Shown: positions 8,838-17,401 of the stretch, in pieces
How the letters are laid out: every line of letters begins with the position of its first letter
Position numbering within the stretch: position 1 is the stretch's first letter
From: Bacteroidota bacterium
Lineage (GTDB): Bacteria > Bacteroidota > Bacteroidia > Bacteroidales > B39-G9
Length of the DNA stretch: 64,000 nt
Assembly: GCA_015222055.1 (NCBI GenBank)
Contig: JADFUR010000020.1
Location: forward strand, 1-64,000
Direction of reading: 5' to 3'
Position numbers and translations under genes: made by a program
The notes under the pieces: model-generated
What the model was told of the DNA's origin: nothing
Databases searched by the model: none
The model's input: the letters and a program-made list of their open reading frames with translations, nothing else

Positions 8838-8862
8838 GCATTAATTGATCTTTTTCGGATTT

Positions 8863-8903
8863 AAAAGGAGAAACATAAGTTATATGTTTCTCCTTTTTTT
8901 ATT
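8863..8903. terminator. Bidirectional-type hairpin terminator downstream of proS
   Basis: A perfect 15-bp stem, AAAAGGAGAAACATA (8863-8877) with TATGTTTCTCCTTTT (8883-8897), is flanked by A residues on one side and a T run on the other. It is the first terminator after proS, about 175 bases downstream. Confidence 0.8.
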
Positions 8904-8990
8904 ATTCGAAAATTTAATTTACCAAAAAAATTTTACTTATAATCTGAACTAATTATATTTATAAATAATAATTACTCTTAAAAAAATTAT

Positions 8991-8998
8991 TAACTTTG
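8991..8998 (+). promoter_or_regulatory. -7 promoter element of the interrupted conserved gene
   Basis: TAACTTTG matches TAnnTTTG exactly. It lies 29 bases upstream of ATG 9028, which supports 9028 rather than 9130 as the ancestral start codon. Confidence 0.5.
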
Positions 8999-9027
8999 TT
9001 TGCAAACGAACAAACACGTTAAATATT

Positions 9028-9717
9028 ATGCAAAAAAAAGATGCTACAGAACTAATTCTTAAAACATTATCTGAAAAATCAATAATTAAATAACAAATTT
9101 ATCACAACACCTTTAAAGTATTTAAGAGTATGAAAAAGGTCTCGAAATATTTAATTACCAATTATAAAAAGCAACTTAAAAACAGCCCTAACAAAATTGC
9201 TCTTGAATATAAAGACAGAGGCTCATATGAAGCAGAAATAAAAGTAGCAGGAGACTTGATAATATCAAATATGCACACAAATATTTTTGATTTTGATAAA
9301 GATCATAGTATTTGGAAAATACCTTATGTTGAAAATAATGAAATGAATAGTTATTGCGGAATTATAAACATTTATAATTTTTTGTCAGATTCTTTTAAAT
9401 ACGACAGATTAAATGACGTAGGTTACTTAATAGGCAGAATTTTTATTAATAAAGACAATCACTATTTTGTTGAAGGTAAAAGACAATTGGGATTTTTATA
9501 TAATGACTTTGGCAATGCCATTATTGATACAAAAGCAATAAAAAATATAATTCAATCAGCAATACTTTATACACTAGATTTTGATTTACTAGTACCTCCT
9601 TATGAAAATATGCAGGTTGCTTCTGTTGCACAAATGAAACAACGTATTAATAAATCAAAAATCCAAACTGGTAAACGTTTAGGTTTTAAATTTTACTCAG
9701 ATGAAAAATTAAAATAG
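9028..9717 (+). pseudogene. Conserved Bacteroidota hypothetical protein, broken by one in-frame TAA
   Basis: The downstream part (9130-9717, 195 residues) matches a conserved Bacteroidota protein of unknown function that I remember, with blocks such as EYKDRGSYEAEIKVAGDLI, SNMHTNIFDFDKDHSIWK, NSYCGIINIYNFLSDSF and LGYLIGRIFIN-like sequence. Its usual N-terminus, about 35 residues longer, is also present. From ATG 9028 the frame reads MQKKDATELILKTLSEKSIIK, then TAA (9091-9093), then QIYHNTFKVFKSMKKVSKYL without a frame change. The stop sits where homologues have Gln (CAA to TAA). Either a nonsense mutation truncates the protein or translation restarts at ATG 9130. No known domain or signal peptide is seen; it is likely cytoplasmic. 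Confidence 0.75.
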
Positions 9718-9725
9718 ACAACTAT

Positions 9726-10886
9726 TTAATTGTTAGAAGAATTATTTTTCGTATAAAATAGACCTCCAATAATTGCGGTAAATGGTGCAACCAAAATTAA
9801 ACCGAAACTTCCAACTAGTGTATGTAATATTTCAGCAGAGACATAATTGATGTTCAAAATATTAATTGTTGGCGTGCCTTGTCCCATAAAAACAAGCAGC
9901 ATAGCAGTAAAACCTCCGGAATAAGCCAGTAAAAGAGTTGTTGTCATTGTTCCCACAACAGCTTTACCAACAGCAAATCCTGATTTAATTAAATCTTTAC
10001 GAGATATTGTTGAATGCTTTTTTACTATTTCATTTTGAGAAGCTGATATATCCATTGCAATATCCATTACTGCACCAGAAGAAGATATAAAAATTCCTGC
10101 TAAAAAAATCTCTGTTAAGTCTAAATGAGGAAAGCCCGAATATAAAAGGGTTTCTGAAAATGGTTGAACAGCACCATTAATATAAAAACCTTTTCCAAAA
10201 AACACCGACAACAAACAAGTAATAAAAACACCTGTAATGGCTCCCAAAAAAGCAACCAAGCCTTTTTTTGTAAATCCTGCAATGAGAAAAATTATGACAA
10301 AAGTTAAAATTGAAATTGCTATTAATGATAATAAAATTGGGTTATAGCCTTTTAAAATTAATGGAAATAAAACCTTTAAAACAAGCATACCAGCAAAAAC
10401 AAAAGAGAGAACAGCTTTTGCTCCGGTATAACCAGCAAAAATAATTAGAAAAACTATAAACAAAGCCAATAAAAATAACTCTATATTAATTCGATAATGA
10501 TCAATAACATTTACGTCAATTACTTTTGAATTTTGTTTGTTTAAATCAATAGTAACAAGAGCATTATCTCCTTTTTGAAAAATTTTATCAAACTCCATTT
10601 TCCCAATAAGATGGTTAACAGCTTGAAAAGTTTCTCCTTTATATTTCCCTTGTTTTACTAATACTTCTAATTTTTGTTCTCCTGTCTTAATAATACCAAA
10701 TTGCAAAATATTTGCATTATCGACATTTACAATTTGAGCTTTAACTCTTATTGAATTTGGATATTGTTTTTCAAAACCTGTTGGTGTAAAAAACAATGCA
10801 ATAATTATTATAAAAACTATTATTACAAATAAAGCATCTCTGTTGTGAAAAAAAGAATTTAAATTGTTTTTTATTTTAAGGCTCAT
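9726..10886 (-). CDS. YibE/F-family integral membrane protein
   Basis: This 386-residue inner-membrane protein has one N-terminal transmembrane helix (about residues 18-38) and an extracytoplasmic domain of about 90 residues (VKAQIVNVDNANILQFG through SKVIDVNVIDHYR). Seven or so further helices follow. The second half contains the YibE/F block with FPHLDLTEIFLAGIFISSSGAVMD, MDIAMDISASQNEI and a GFAVGKAVVGTMTTTLLLAYSGG stretch. The family is widespread in Gram-positives and Bacteroidota; its function is not established and a transport role is only inferred. Its stop lies 8 bases from the end of the convergent conserved gene. Confidence 0.82.
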   Translation of the reverse strand: MSLKIKNNLNSFFHNRDALFVIIVFIIIIALFFTPTGFEKQYPNSIRVKAQIVNVDNANILQFGIIKTGEQKLEVLVKQGKYKGETFQAVNHLIGKMEFDKIFQKGDNALVTIDLNKQNSKVIDVNVIDHYRINIELFLLALFIVFLIIFAGYTGAKAVLSFVFAGMLVLKVLFPLILKGYNPILLSLIAISILTFVIIFLIAGFTKKGLVAFLGAITGVFITCLLSVFFGKGFYINGAVQPFSETLLYSGFPHLDLTEIFLAGIFISSSGAVMDIAMDISASQNEIVKKHSTISRKDLIKSGFAVGKAVVGTMTTTLLLAYSGGFTAMLLVFMGQGTPTINILNINYVSAEILHTLVGSFGLILVAPFTAIIGGLFYTKNNSSNN

Positions 10887-11242
10887 TTATTGCTTCTTAA
10901 ATTTTATTTGAGTTATTATATTATGCGTAATATGATTTGTTATTTTCAGATGTTTATTCTTCATATTCCATAATATTATAATTCTTTTACAGGATTAACA
11001 AGCTTTTTATATGTTTATAATTTAATTCCGAATTAAAAATTATAGCTATTTGAAGTTTTTACGGTTTTAATAACACTTCCGAATTTCAAATTTCAGTCTA
11101 TAATCATTCCCTTTGTTAAAATTTATAATGGACGTTTCACGTAATTTGTTGTTTTGGTTTAATGACTATAACTTTGACACTTCCAGGTCTTTCAGACACT
11201 GGAAGGTCTATAAATAAAAAACAATTCTGTATAAAAGTATTA
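10887..11242. repeat. Gap with an 11-bp imperfect hairpin
   Basis: No gene is seen. At 11180-11205, CTTCCAG-GTCT pairs with AGAC-a-CTGGAAG, a compact stem-loop downstream of the minus-strand phosphatase gene. It has no T run on the minus side, so it is more likely a dispersed palindromic repeat than a classical terminator. An AT-rich dyad (ATATTA-tgcg-TAATAT) lies near 10919. Confidence 0.4.
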
Positions 11243-12775
11243 TTACTCAACACCCAAAACAGTCATTATTTTTTTTGGCACTTCGGTATTATCATAATAA
11301 CCTTTAAAAATTTGCGATCCAACTCCCTGAGCATGAACAGGAACAGGCATTCCAGTATGTGAATAAGTCGTCCATGCAAGGCCTACTTTATTATCTAAAA
11401 TTCTTGTTGCTGCAAGAGTAATAGGTTCATAACCTCCGTAAAGAAGATAAGTTTGACTATTACGTTTCTTATTCTTTTGTTTCTTACTCATCTTATTCTT
11501 CTTATGTACTTTTTTATTTTTGTTTGAAAAACTTTCAACATAAGCAGCAAAAATTTGTTTCTTTTCAAATTCAGTCAATTCCAATCCTTTTTCTTTATCT
11601 CCTATTCCAAAATTATTTTCAATTAATTTTAATATCTCCTCAAATGAAGGTTTTGTCTTATTTTTTTTATAATTATTAATAATATTTGAAAACTCTTCAA
11701 AAGATACTTTTTGATATTTTAAATTTTGCAATGATGATTCATAACCCATGCCTGCAAATCCGAGGGTCATACCTCCTGTTTCATGATCACTGACAACAAC
11801 AATTAAAGTTTCTTTAGGGTGTTTTTCATAAAATTTAAGTGCAACCTTAACGGCATTATCTAAATCAAGAACCTCGTGAATTGTTGTAGCAGCATCGTTA
11901 GCATGACAAGCCCAGTCTATTTTACCGCCTTCAGCCATAATAAAAAATCCTTTTTCATTATCAAGCAATTCAATAGCTTTTGTTGTAAAATCGGCAAGAC
12001 TTATATCTTCCTCGGTCTGATCAATAGAATATCTAAGAGTATTTCCCATAGCCATAATCGGACCAATCGCTATAACTTTACCAGATTTAGTATTTAGTTT
12101 ATTAAACTCTTTTTTAGTTTTTATATATTTATAACCACTTTCCTGAGCAAATTCAACTAAATTAATTGTTTTGCCATCGCGTATTTCTGAGCTTTCTTTA
12201 AAATCACCTCCTCCAAAAAAATCAAAATTGCTATTAATAAGGTCAAGCGAAATATCAAAAAACATTCCCCTTGATGGTTGATGAGCATAGAAACAAGCAG
12301 GTGTAGCATGATCAATATCAACAGTAGTTATAATCCCTACTTTCATACCTTTTTCTTTAGCCATTTCGGCTACAGTTTTTAGTTTGTTTTGATGATCACC
12401 ATCCATTGATATTGTAGAAATGCTTGTTTTGTGACCTGTTGCAAGTGCCGTTCCGGCAGCAGCCGAACCTGTTATATAACGGTTTTGAGCATAAGTTGTA
12501 ACATAACCTTGCGTAGCTAATTTACTTATGCTTAAACGCTTAACACCAATCTCGCCCTGTAAAGCAGCCATGTAGTTTTCTGCCGAATTAATTTGAGTTA
12601 AACCCATACCATCGCCAATAAAATAGAAAACGTATTTTGCATGCTTTCCCGAATATTTCTCATTATTATTATCCTCAGATATAGATTGCGAACAAGAAAA
12701 ACTCATTCCTGTTATTGCAACAATAGCAATAGATATAAATAATACTTTAATGTTTTTTTTATCTATTAAATTCAT
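11243..12775 (-). CDS. Alkaline phosphatase, PhoA family, lipoprotein
   Basis: This 510-residue phosphomonoesterase is exported and probably lipid-anchored (N-terminal hydrophobic segment with SFSC at about residue 28). Family motifs are FIGDGMG (metal-binding Asp, about residues 53-59), the nucleophile segment ITGSAAAGTALATGHKT (Ser near 104), DIDHATPACFYAHQPSR, AEGGKIDWACHANDA, VVVSDHETGG (metal ligands), and a C-terminal YSHTGMPVPVHAQGVG (His ligand). The residue before the nucleophile is Gly rather than the Asp of E. coli PhoA (D-S-A). A Lys-rich insertion (about residues 420-450) is unusual. It lies 27 bases downstream of the SLC12-like gene on the same strand, so co-transcription is likely. 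Confidence 0.9.
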   Translation of the reverse strand: MNLIDKKNIKVLFISIAIVAITGMSFSCSQSISEDNNNEKYSGKHAKYVFYFIGDGMGLTQINSAENYMAALQGEIGVKRLSISKLATQGYVTTYAQNRYITGSAAAGTALATGHKTSISTISMDGDHQNKLKTVAEMAKEKGMKVGIITTVDIDHATPACFYAHQPSRGMFFDISLDLINSNFDFFGGGDFKESSEIRDGKTINLVEFAQESGYKYIKTKKEFNKLNTKSGKVIAIGPIMAMGNTLRYSIDQTEEDISLADFTTKAIELLDNEKGFFIMAEGGKIDWACHANDAATTIHEVLDLDNAVKVALKFYEKHPKETLIVVVSDHETGGMTLGFAGMGYESSLQNLKYQKVSFEEFSNIINNYKKNKTKPSFEEILKLIENNFGIGDKEKGLELTEFEKKQIFAAYVESFSNKNKKVHKKNKMSKKQKNKKRNSQTYLLYGGYEPITLAATRILDNKVGLAWTTYSHTGMPVPVHAQGVGSQIFKGYYDNTEVPKKIMTVLGVE

Positions 12776-12802
12776 ACGAAAACTTTTTTTTATTAATTAA
12801 AT

Positions 12803-15037
12803 TTATCCAATCTCTTTTTTATTAAAAGCATTAACGAAAAGAACATCTCCAATATTATCAAAACCTTCAAATACTTCTTTACCTGAATGCTTTATTTGTT
12901 CAGGAATAAAGCCAATAAGTGTTAATCCGGCATCAGCTGATCTTTCATTAATAATTGATTTACTAGAAATACCTTCACTAATTTTAATTATCTCGATATT
13001 CTTTTTGGGGATAGGCAACCTTCCCGAAAGAATTAACTCAGATAGTTGCAGCCTTGTTTCTTCAACTTTATTTTCTTCACAAATATCAAAAATTTTTATT
13101 TTCCCTTTTTTCCAGTCAGAATGCCCAATAATAATATAACTCAATAAAATCATTAAACTATAATTTTCAGCATCAAGGTTTCTAATCCATATATGTATTC
13201 CATTTTTTGCTATTAAGTTCCTTGTTGAACTTGCCAAAACACAAACATCATAATTACCAGCTCTTACTAATGAATAATTATCAATAATCTGGTCAAGATT
13301 GACAGGAGATTGTTTATCGAATTCAAAAATAATCATATTATTATCTAATCCTGAAATGCCCGGGAGCTGAATTATTTGTGCAATTGCGGATGTGTAAGAA
13401 GGAGATATTATTGTGTCTATAAAAACATTTGTATTAATTTTTTCAGAATTTTCAACAAGTTTGTCTAGTTCCTGCTTTGCTCTATCGTGAATTGATTTAG
13501 AATAATATCCTTTAATTAAATGAATATATGTACCAAAGCCATATTTATGAGAAATCCAGTTTAACAAAACCTGAGCTTTGTCTCTATCGAAAGAATCTGT
13601 TGATACACAAACAGCGGCAGGTCTCCAGCTATTTGAGTGATTAATTTTTTTTGTTCGCTGAAGATAAACTTGTAAACTGCGATTAATTTGAAAAAGAGCT
13701 CCTTGAAAAATTGTCTCAAGACCTTTTCTTTCTTTATGATAATAATTTACATACAAATATATTACAACAATAAATACCAAAGCAAGAAATGCATAAAGAG
13801 GACTTATTTTGAACATGAACCAAACACTAAACAAAAACCCAACAAGAGAAAAATACCACTTTGATTTGAATGAAGGACGATAAGACGGAGAGGAACCAAA
13901 ATGATTAAGAAAAGATATTAAACATATTGAGCCGTAAGTAAGCATAAAAAACATTGTAATAATCTTAGCAACAGCATTAACATCACCTAGGGCAACAAAT
14001 ATAAAAGCAATTATGATTGTAATTATTGAAGAGTTATAAGGCTCATTTGTTTTTGGTTTTCCTTTCGATAAAAAACGGTTAATAAATTTCAAAGGAAAAG
14101 ATTTATCAGAAGCTAAAGCCTGCAATGTGCGTGGCGCAACCATAATTGAGCCTAATGCAGAAGAAATTGTTGAAGCAGCTAATCCTAATGGGACAATAAT
14201 GCTTCCGTATTTAGCAATTTTACTCATAATAAGTTGGTCTGATAACAAATCTCCTGGAGATGCAGAAATAGTTAATTTCCAAGTAACAAGAATATAAACA
14301 ATAATACCAACAACAGTGGCTGTGATTGTTCCTCGAGGTATTGATTTTCCGGGGTTTTTCAAATCACCAGACAATCCAACACCGGCAGACATACCTGTAA
14401 ATGCAGGGAAACAAATAGCAAACACAACAAAAAAACTATCCATATTTCTAAATCCATCAGAAAAAACATTTACCTCTGTAACTTGAGAATAGTCTGATTT
14501 CCCTATTAAAAATAAAAATATTGATAAGAATAAAATCCCAACAACATAATATAATGCTTTAACACCAACATTTGCTCCTTTTTTTAAAATTAAAATTGAT
14601 AGTAAGGCCATTGACGGCAGGCTAACAACTTGTCGGGATAATTCTATATTATAATGATTTTGCATGAATTCAAAAAAAGGTTGAAAAGCTTCGGTAAAAG
14701 CAATCACATAAAATGCTACACTAATAGCCTGCGAAAAAAACAGAGCAATACCAATTGTTGCACCAATATTTAAACCAAACGAACGCGAAATAATAAAGTA
14801 TTCTCCTCCACCCTCAACACGCTGATTTGTTGCCAATTCAGAAACAGCAAGTGCGGTTGGAAACGCAACGAGATGACCTAAAACAATCATTAAAATAACT
14901 CCCCAAAAACCAAGTGTACCAACAGCAAACCCAAAACGCAAGAACAAAATTGCACCTAGAATAGTAGATATTGCTGTAAAAAATACCGGAGCTGTTCCAA
15001 ATCCTTGTCCTTTAACTTTTGAAGAATTACTTTCCAT
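12803..15037 (-). CDS. SLC12-like cation-chloride cotransporter / APC-superfamily permease
   Basis: This 744-residue polytopic inner-membrane transporter has an N-terminal region (residues about 15-450) with the amino-acid-permease fold of cation-chloride cotransporters: GTAPVFFTAISTILGAILFLRFG (first helix) and VEGGGEYFIISRSFG, with about 12 helices in total. About 290 soluble residues follow (SWRPAAVCVSTDSFDRDKAQVLLNW onward), resembling the cytoplasmic C-terminal domain of SLC12 proteins, which contains nucleotide-binding-like repeats. Ion or amino-acid specificity cannot be decided from the sequence. It is followed by the alkaline phosphatase gene in a likely two-gene operon. Confidence 0.82.
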   Translation of the reverse strand: MESNSSKVKGQGFGTAPVFFTAISTILGAILFLRFGFAVGTLGFWGVILMIVLGHLVAFPTALAVSELATNQRVEGGGEYFIISRSFGLNIGATIGIALFFSQAISVAFYVIAFTEAFQPFFEFMQNHYNIELSRQVVSLPSMALLSILILKKGANVGVKALYYVVGILFLSIFLFLIGKSDYSQVTEVNVFSDGFRNMDSFFVVFAICFPAFTGMSAGVGLSGDLKNPGKSIPRGTITATVVGIIVYILVTWKLTISASPGDLLSDQLIMSKIAKYGSIIVPLGLAASTISSALGSIMVAPRTLQALASDKSFPLKFINRFLSKGKPKTNEPYNSSIITIIIAFIFVALGDVNAVAKIITMFFMLTYGSICLISFLNHFGSSPSYRPSFKSKWYFSLVGFLFSVWFMFKISPLYAFLALVFIVVIYLYVNYYHKERKGLETIFQGALFQINRSLQVYLQRTKKINHSNSWRPAAVCVSTDSFDRDKAQVLLNWISHKYGFGTYIHLIKGYYSKSIHDRAKQELDKLVENSEKINTNVFIDTIISPSYTSAIAQIIQLPGISGLDNNMIIFEFDKQSPVNLDQIIDNYSLVRAGNYDVCVLASSTRNLIAKNGIHIWIRNLDAENYSLMILLSYIIIGHSDWKKGKIKIFDICEENKVEETRLQLSELILSGRLPIPKKNIEIIKISEGISSKSIINERSADAGLTLIGFIPEQIKHSGKEVFEGFDNIGDVLFVNAFNKKEIG

Positions 15038-15277
15038 GAAAAAATATCTGTTTAAACGTTAACAATAAAAAACACGAAGTTCAAATTTATTAATAATAAT
15101 TGAATAATCAACCGTGATTAATTATTATTTGTATAAAATATTTTGGTGTTTCTAATAATTGTATAAAAGCAGTTTACTAGTTTTTATTAGCACCTAGTAG
15201 TCGAGTAATAAAAATATGAAATTCGAAAAGCGACAATATTTACATCAAAAAAATGTATATTTAGAAATTGATTTTTA

Positions 15278-15285
15278 TACTTTTG
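15278..15285 (+). promoter_or_regulatory. -7 promoter element of tilS
   Basis: TACTTTTG matches TAnnTTTG, 22 bases upstream of the tilS ATG. This implies a short leader of roughly 15 bases. A clear -33 TTG is not seen. Confidence 0.45.
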
Positions 15286-15306
15286 TTGTAAGTTATTGAA
15301 ATAATT

Positions 15307-16638
15307 ATGTTCAACAAATTTAATAAATATATAGAAAACGAAAAACTGTTTAATAAAAACGATAAAATTTTATTAACAGTAAGTGGAGGGATTGATTCTG
15401 TTGTAATGCTAAATTTGTTTATTAAATCAGAACTTTCGTTTGGAATTGCTCACTGCAATTTTAATTTAAGAAGCAGCGAATCTGATTTAGACGAAAAACT
15501 TGTTAAACAATTGGCAAAAAAAAACAATGTTGAAATTCATACCGTGAGTTTTAAGACTGAGGAATATGCTAAAAGCAATGGTATTTCAATAGAGATGGCT
15601 GCCAGAGATTTAAGATATGAATGGTTTGAAAAAATCAGACGAAATTTCGGCTACTCATATATTGCCACTGCTCATCACAAAAACGATGTTATTGAAACTT
15701 TCATTTTAAACATTTCGCGAGGCACCGGAATTAAGGGATTGTGTAGCATTCAGACAAAAATGAATAAAATTATCCGTCCTCTTCTTTTTGCTTCTCGCCC
15801 AGATATTGATAAATATTGCATAAAAAATAATCTTCAATACAGAGAAGATGCAAGCAATGCAAGCTTAAAATATAAACGTAATATTATTAGACATAAGATA
15901 TTGCCTGAGTTAAAAAATCTCAACCCCAATATTAACAATACAATAATTGACGATATTGCAATTTTTAATGATGTTGAAAAAATTTACAGAAGCTCTGTTG
16001 AAGAAAAAAAACTTAAAGTTTTAAGCAAAGAGGATGAAAAAATTTTAATCAATATTAAGAAGTTGAAAAAATTAAATCCTTTAAAAACTTATTTGTTTGA
16101 ATTTTTAAAACCATATAATTTTCAATCCCAAAATGTTGCAGATATTATTAAATCATTAGATAATATTTCGGGCAAACAGTTTTATTCATCATCACATTAT
16201 TTGATAAAAGACCGCGATTTCTTAATTATCTCAAAAATCATTTCTAATGATGATGAAAAAAATTTTAGTCTCGATAAAGAAACGACAAACATTGATTTGC
16301 CAATTGCTTTAAAAGTAGAGATTACTGATAATGAGGTAAACACAGATTTATCAGAACTGAAAAATGAAAAATTTGCTTTCTTAGATTATGACTTACTAAA
16401 ATTTCCTTTACATATCAGAAAATGGGTAACCGGGGATTATTTTTATCCCATTGGTATGAAAAAAAGAAAAAAATTAAGTGACTTTTTTATTGATAATAAA
16501 TTTTCAATTATTGATAAAAAAAATACTTGGTTATTATGTTCAGGTAAAGACATTGTTTGGATTATTGGCAAAAGAATTGACAACCGATTTAAGATGACAA
16601 ATAAAACACAAAAATTATTTATTATTAAAGTGAAGTGA
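15307..16638 (+). CDS. tilS: tRNA(Ile)-lysidine synthetase
   Basis: TilS attaches lysine to C34 of the CAU-anticodon tRNA-Ile, converting both its identity and codon specificity; it is essential in most bacteria. The 443-residue protein has the PP-loop ATP-binding motif VSGGIDSVVML (about residues 25-35), then HCNFNLRSSESDLDE, ATAHHKNDVIETFILNISRGTGIKGL (about 118-143), and RPLLFASRPDIDKYC. The C-terminal TilS domain carries HIRKWVTGDYFYPIGMKKRKKLSDFFID. Start ATG 15307 lies just downstream of a -7 element. Nothing is unusual apart from a strong Lys/Asn bias shared with the window. Confidence 0.95.
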   Translation: MFNKFNKYIENEKLFNKNDKILLTVSGGIDSVVMLNLFIKSELSFGIAHCNFNLRSSESDLDEKLVKQLAKKNNVEIHTVSFKTEEYAKSNGISIEMAARDLRYEWFEKIRRNFGYSYIATAHHKNDVIETFILNISRGTGIKGLCSIQTKMNKIIRPLLFASRPDIDKYCIKNNLQYREDASNASLKYKRNIIRHKILPELKNLNPNINNTIIDDIAIFNDVEKIYRSSVEEKKLKVLSKEDEKILINIKKLKKLNPLKTYLFEFLKPYNFQSQNVADIIKSLDNISGKQFYSSSHYLIKDRDFLIISKIISNDDEKNFSLDKETTNIDLPIALKVEITDNEVNTDLSELKNEKFAFLDYDLLKFPLHIRKWVTGDYFYPIGMKKRKKLSDFFIDNKFSIIDKKNTWLLCSGKDIVWIIGKRIDNRFKMTNKTQKLFIIKVK

Positions 16639-16642
16639 GACA

Positions 16643-17100
16643 AAAAAATTGTTTTCTTAAATGGTGCAAGTGTCTTCGCTTATAACTTGATTTTGGATGA
16701 TTTATAAATCCACAAATTCCTACTCTATCATTAATTGCTTTAATATTCTTATGTAGATTTGTAGTAATTTCATGTCTTCTCCAATTGCATTTTTCAAAAA
16801 TCTTTTTTTGTAATTTCGCTTCCTTTGAATAGCTTATGTTTTTCTCTTTCACTGTTGTATCTAAAACCTCCCTTTTCAGTTTTGCTCCAATACAATTTCT
16901 GAAATGAACAAATTCACTTGGCTATATATGGTATTATAATTGAAAAAAAATACCCCTATAAAAGTATTGACAATAGGAATTTTCTTTTCATCTTTCAATT
17001 GTTGCTACATCACTTAAATTGCACATATATTTTAACAAAAAAATACTACCATATTGAAAAATTTTTACACAATTTCGAAATATACTTTCAATTTCCCCTG
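16643..17100 (-). pseudogene. IS5-type transposase remnant
   Basis: Translating the minus strand with several stops and small deletions recovers ordered pieces of an IS5-group DDE transposase: MCNLSDVATIER (near 17020), KENSYCQYF, SEFVHFRNCIG (near 16905), EVLDTTVKEKNISYSKEAKL (about 16805-16870, carrying the first catalytic Asp in D-T-T), and FINHPKSSYKRRHLHHL near the left end. The order and spacing match family members I remember, with an internal deletion between FRNCIG and EVLDTT. No intact ORF remains, and inverted ends were not identified. The rest of the gap up to 17316 is AT-rich without a gene. Confidence 0.65.
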
Positions 17101-17108
17101 CCTTTTCA

Positions 17109-17142
17109 GTTGATTATTAAAACAATAATTTTAATAATCAAC
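17109..17142. repeat. Perfect 14-bp stem-loop
   Basis: GTTGATTATTAAAA (17109-17122) and TTTTAATAATCAAC (17129-17142) form a perfect inverted repeat with a 6-base loop. It sits at the upstream edge of the IS5-type remnant. It may be part of the element or a leftover terminator; no gene nearby needs it. Confidence 0.5.
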
Positions 17143-17316
17143 AATTTATTTACTTTTTTAAGTTTGACTAATTAAGAGAAAAACTATTTCAATTCAAGAC
17201 ATCTATTATTTTATAATTTATTCCTAATTTACTTCAACTTATATTTTTTTTAATTTTTTAAAATTAGCTTTAATTCTACTCAACTCCACCTTACAGGCTC
17301 TTTTAAAGTTTATTAT

Positions 17317-17344
17317 AGCAATATGTATATAGATACATATTGCT
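17317..17344. promoter_or_regulatory. Perfect 28-bp palindrome overlapping the AOR promoter, candidate operator
   Basis: AGCAATATGTAT (17317-17328) and ATACATATTGCT (17333-17344) are exact reverse complements around a 4-base centre. The right arm contains the TTG of the predicted -33 box of the AOR promoter. Such a position is typical of a repressor site (or an activator site just upstream), though an RNA hairpin is excluded only if transcription starts downstream as predicted. Confidence 0.55.
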
Positions 17345-17370
17345 ACACGAGCATACATTTTATATATTTG
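17340..17370 (+). promoter_or_regulatory. Bacteroidota-type promoter of the AOR gene
   Basis: TTG (17340-17342), a 20-base spacer, then TATATTTG (17363-17370) closely match the TTG-N19-TAnnTTTG consensus. It lies 31 bases upstream of the start codon. Confidence 0.6.
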
Positions 17371-17401
17371 TACAATATTATTCACTAAAACCCAAAAAAC
17401 A

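Noticed and set aside
433-9717. Alternative genetic code (TAA read as an amino acid)
   Set aside because: TAA terminates most of the intact genes in this window at family-appropriate positions, so isolated nonsense mutations or errors are more likely.
16625-16852. 75-codon minus-strand ORF taken as a gene
   Set aside because: Its content matches the middle of an IS5-type transposase with no proper start, so it was annotated as part of the remnant.
16918-17175. 85-codon plus-strand ORF before aor
   Set aside because: It is antisense to the transposase remnant, AT-rich and without motifs.
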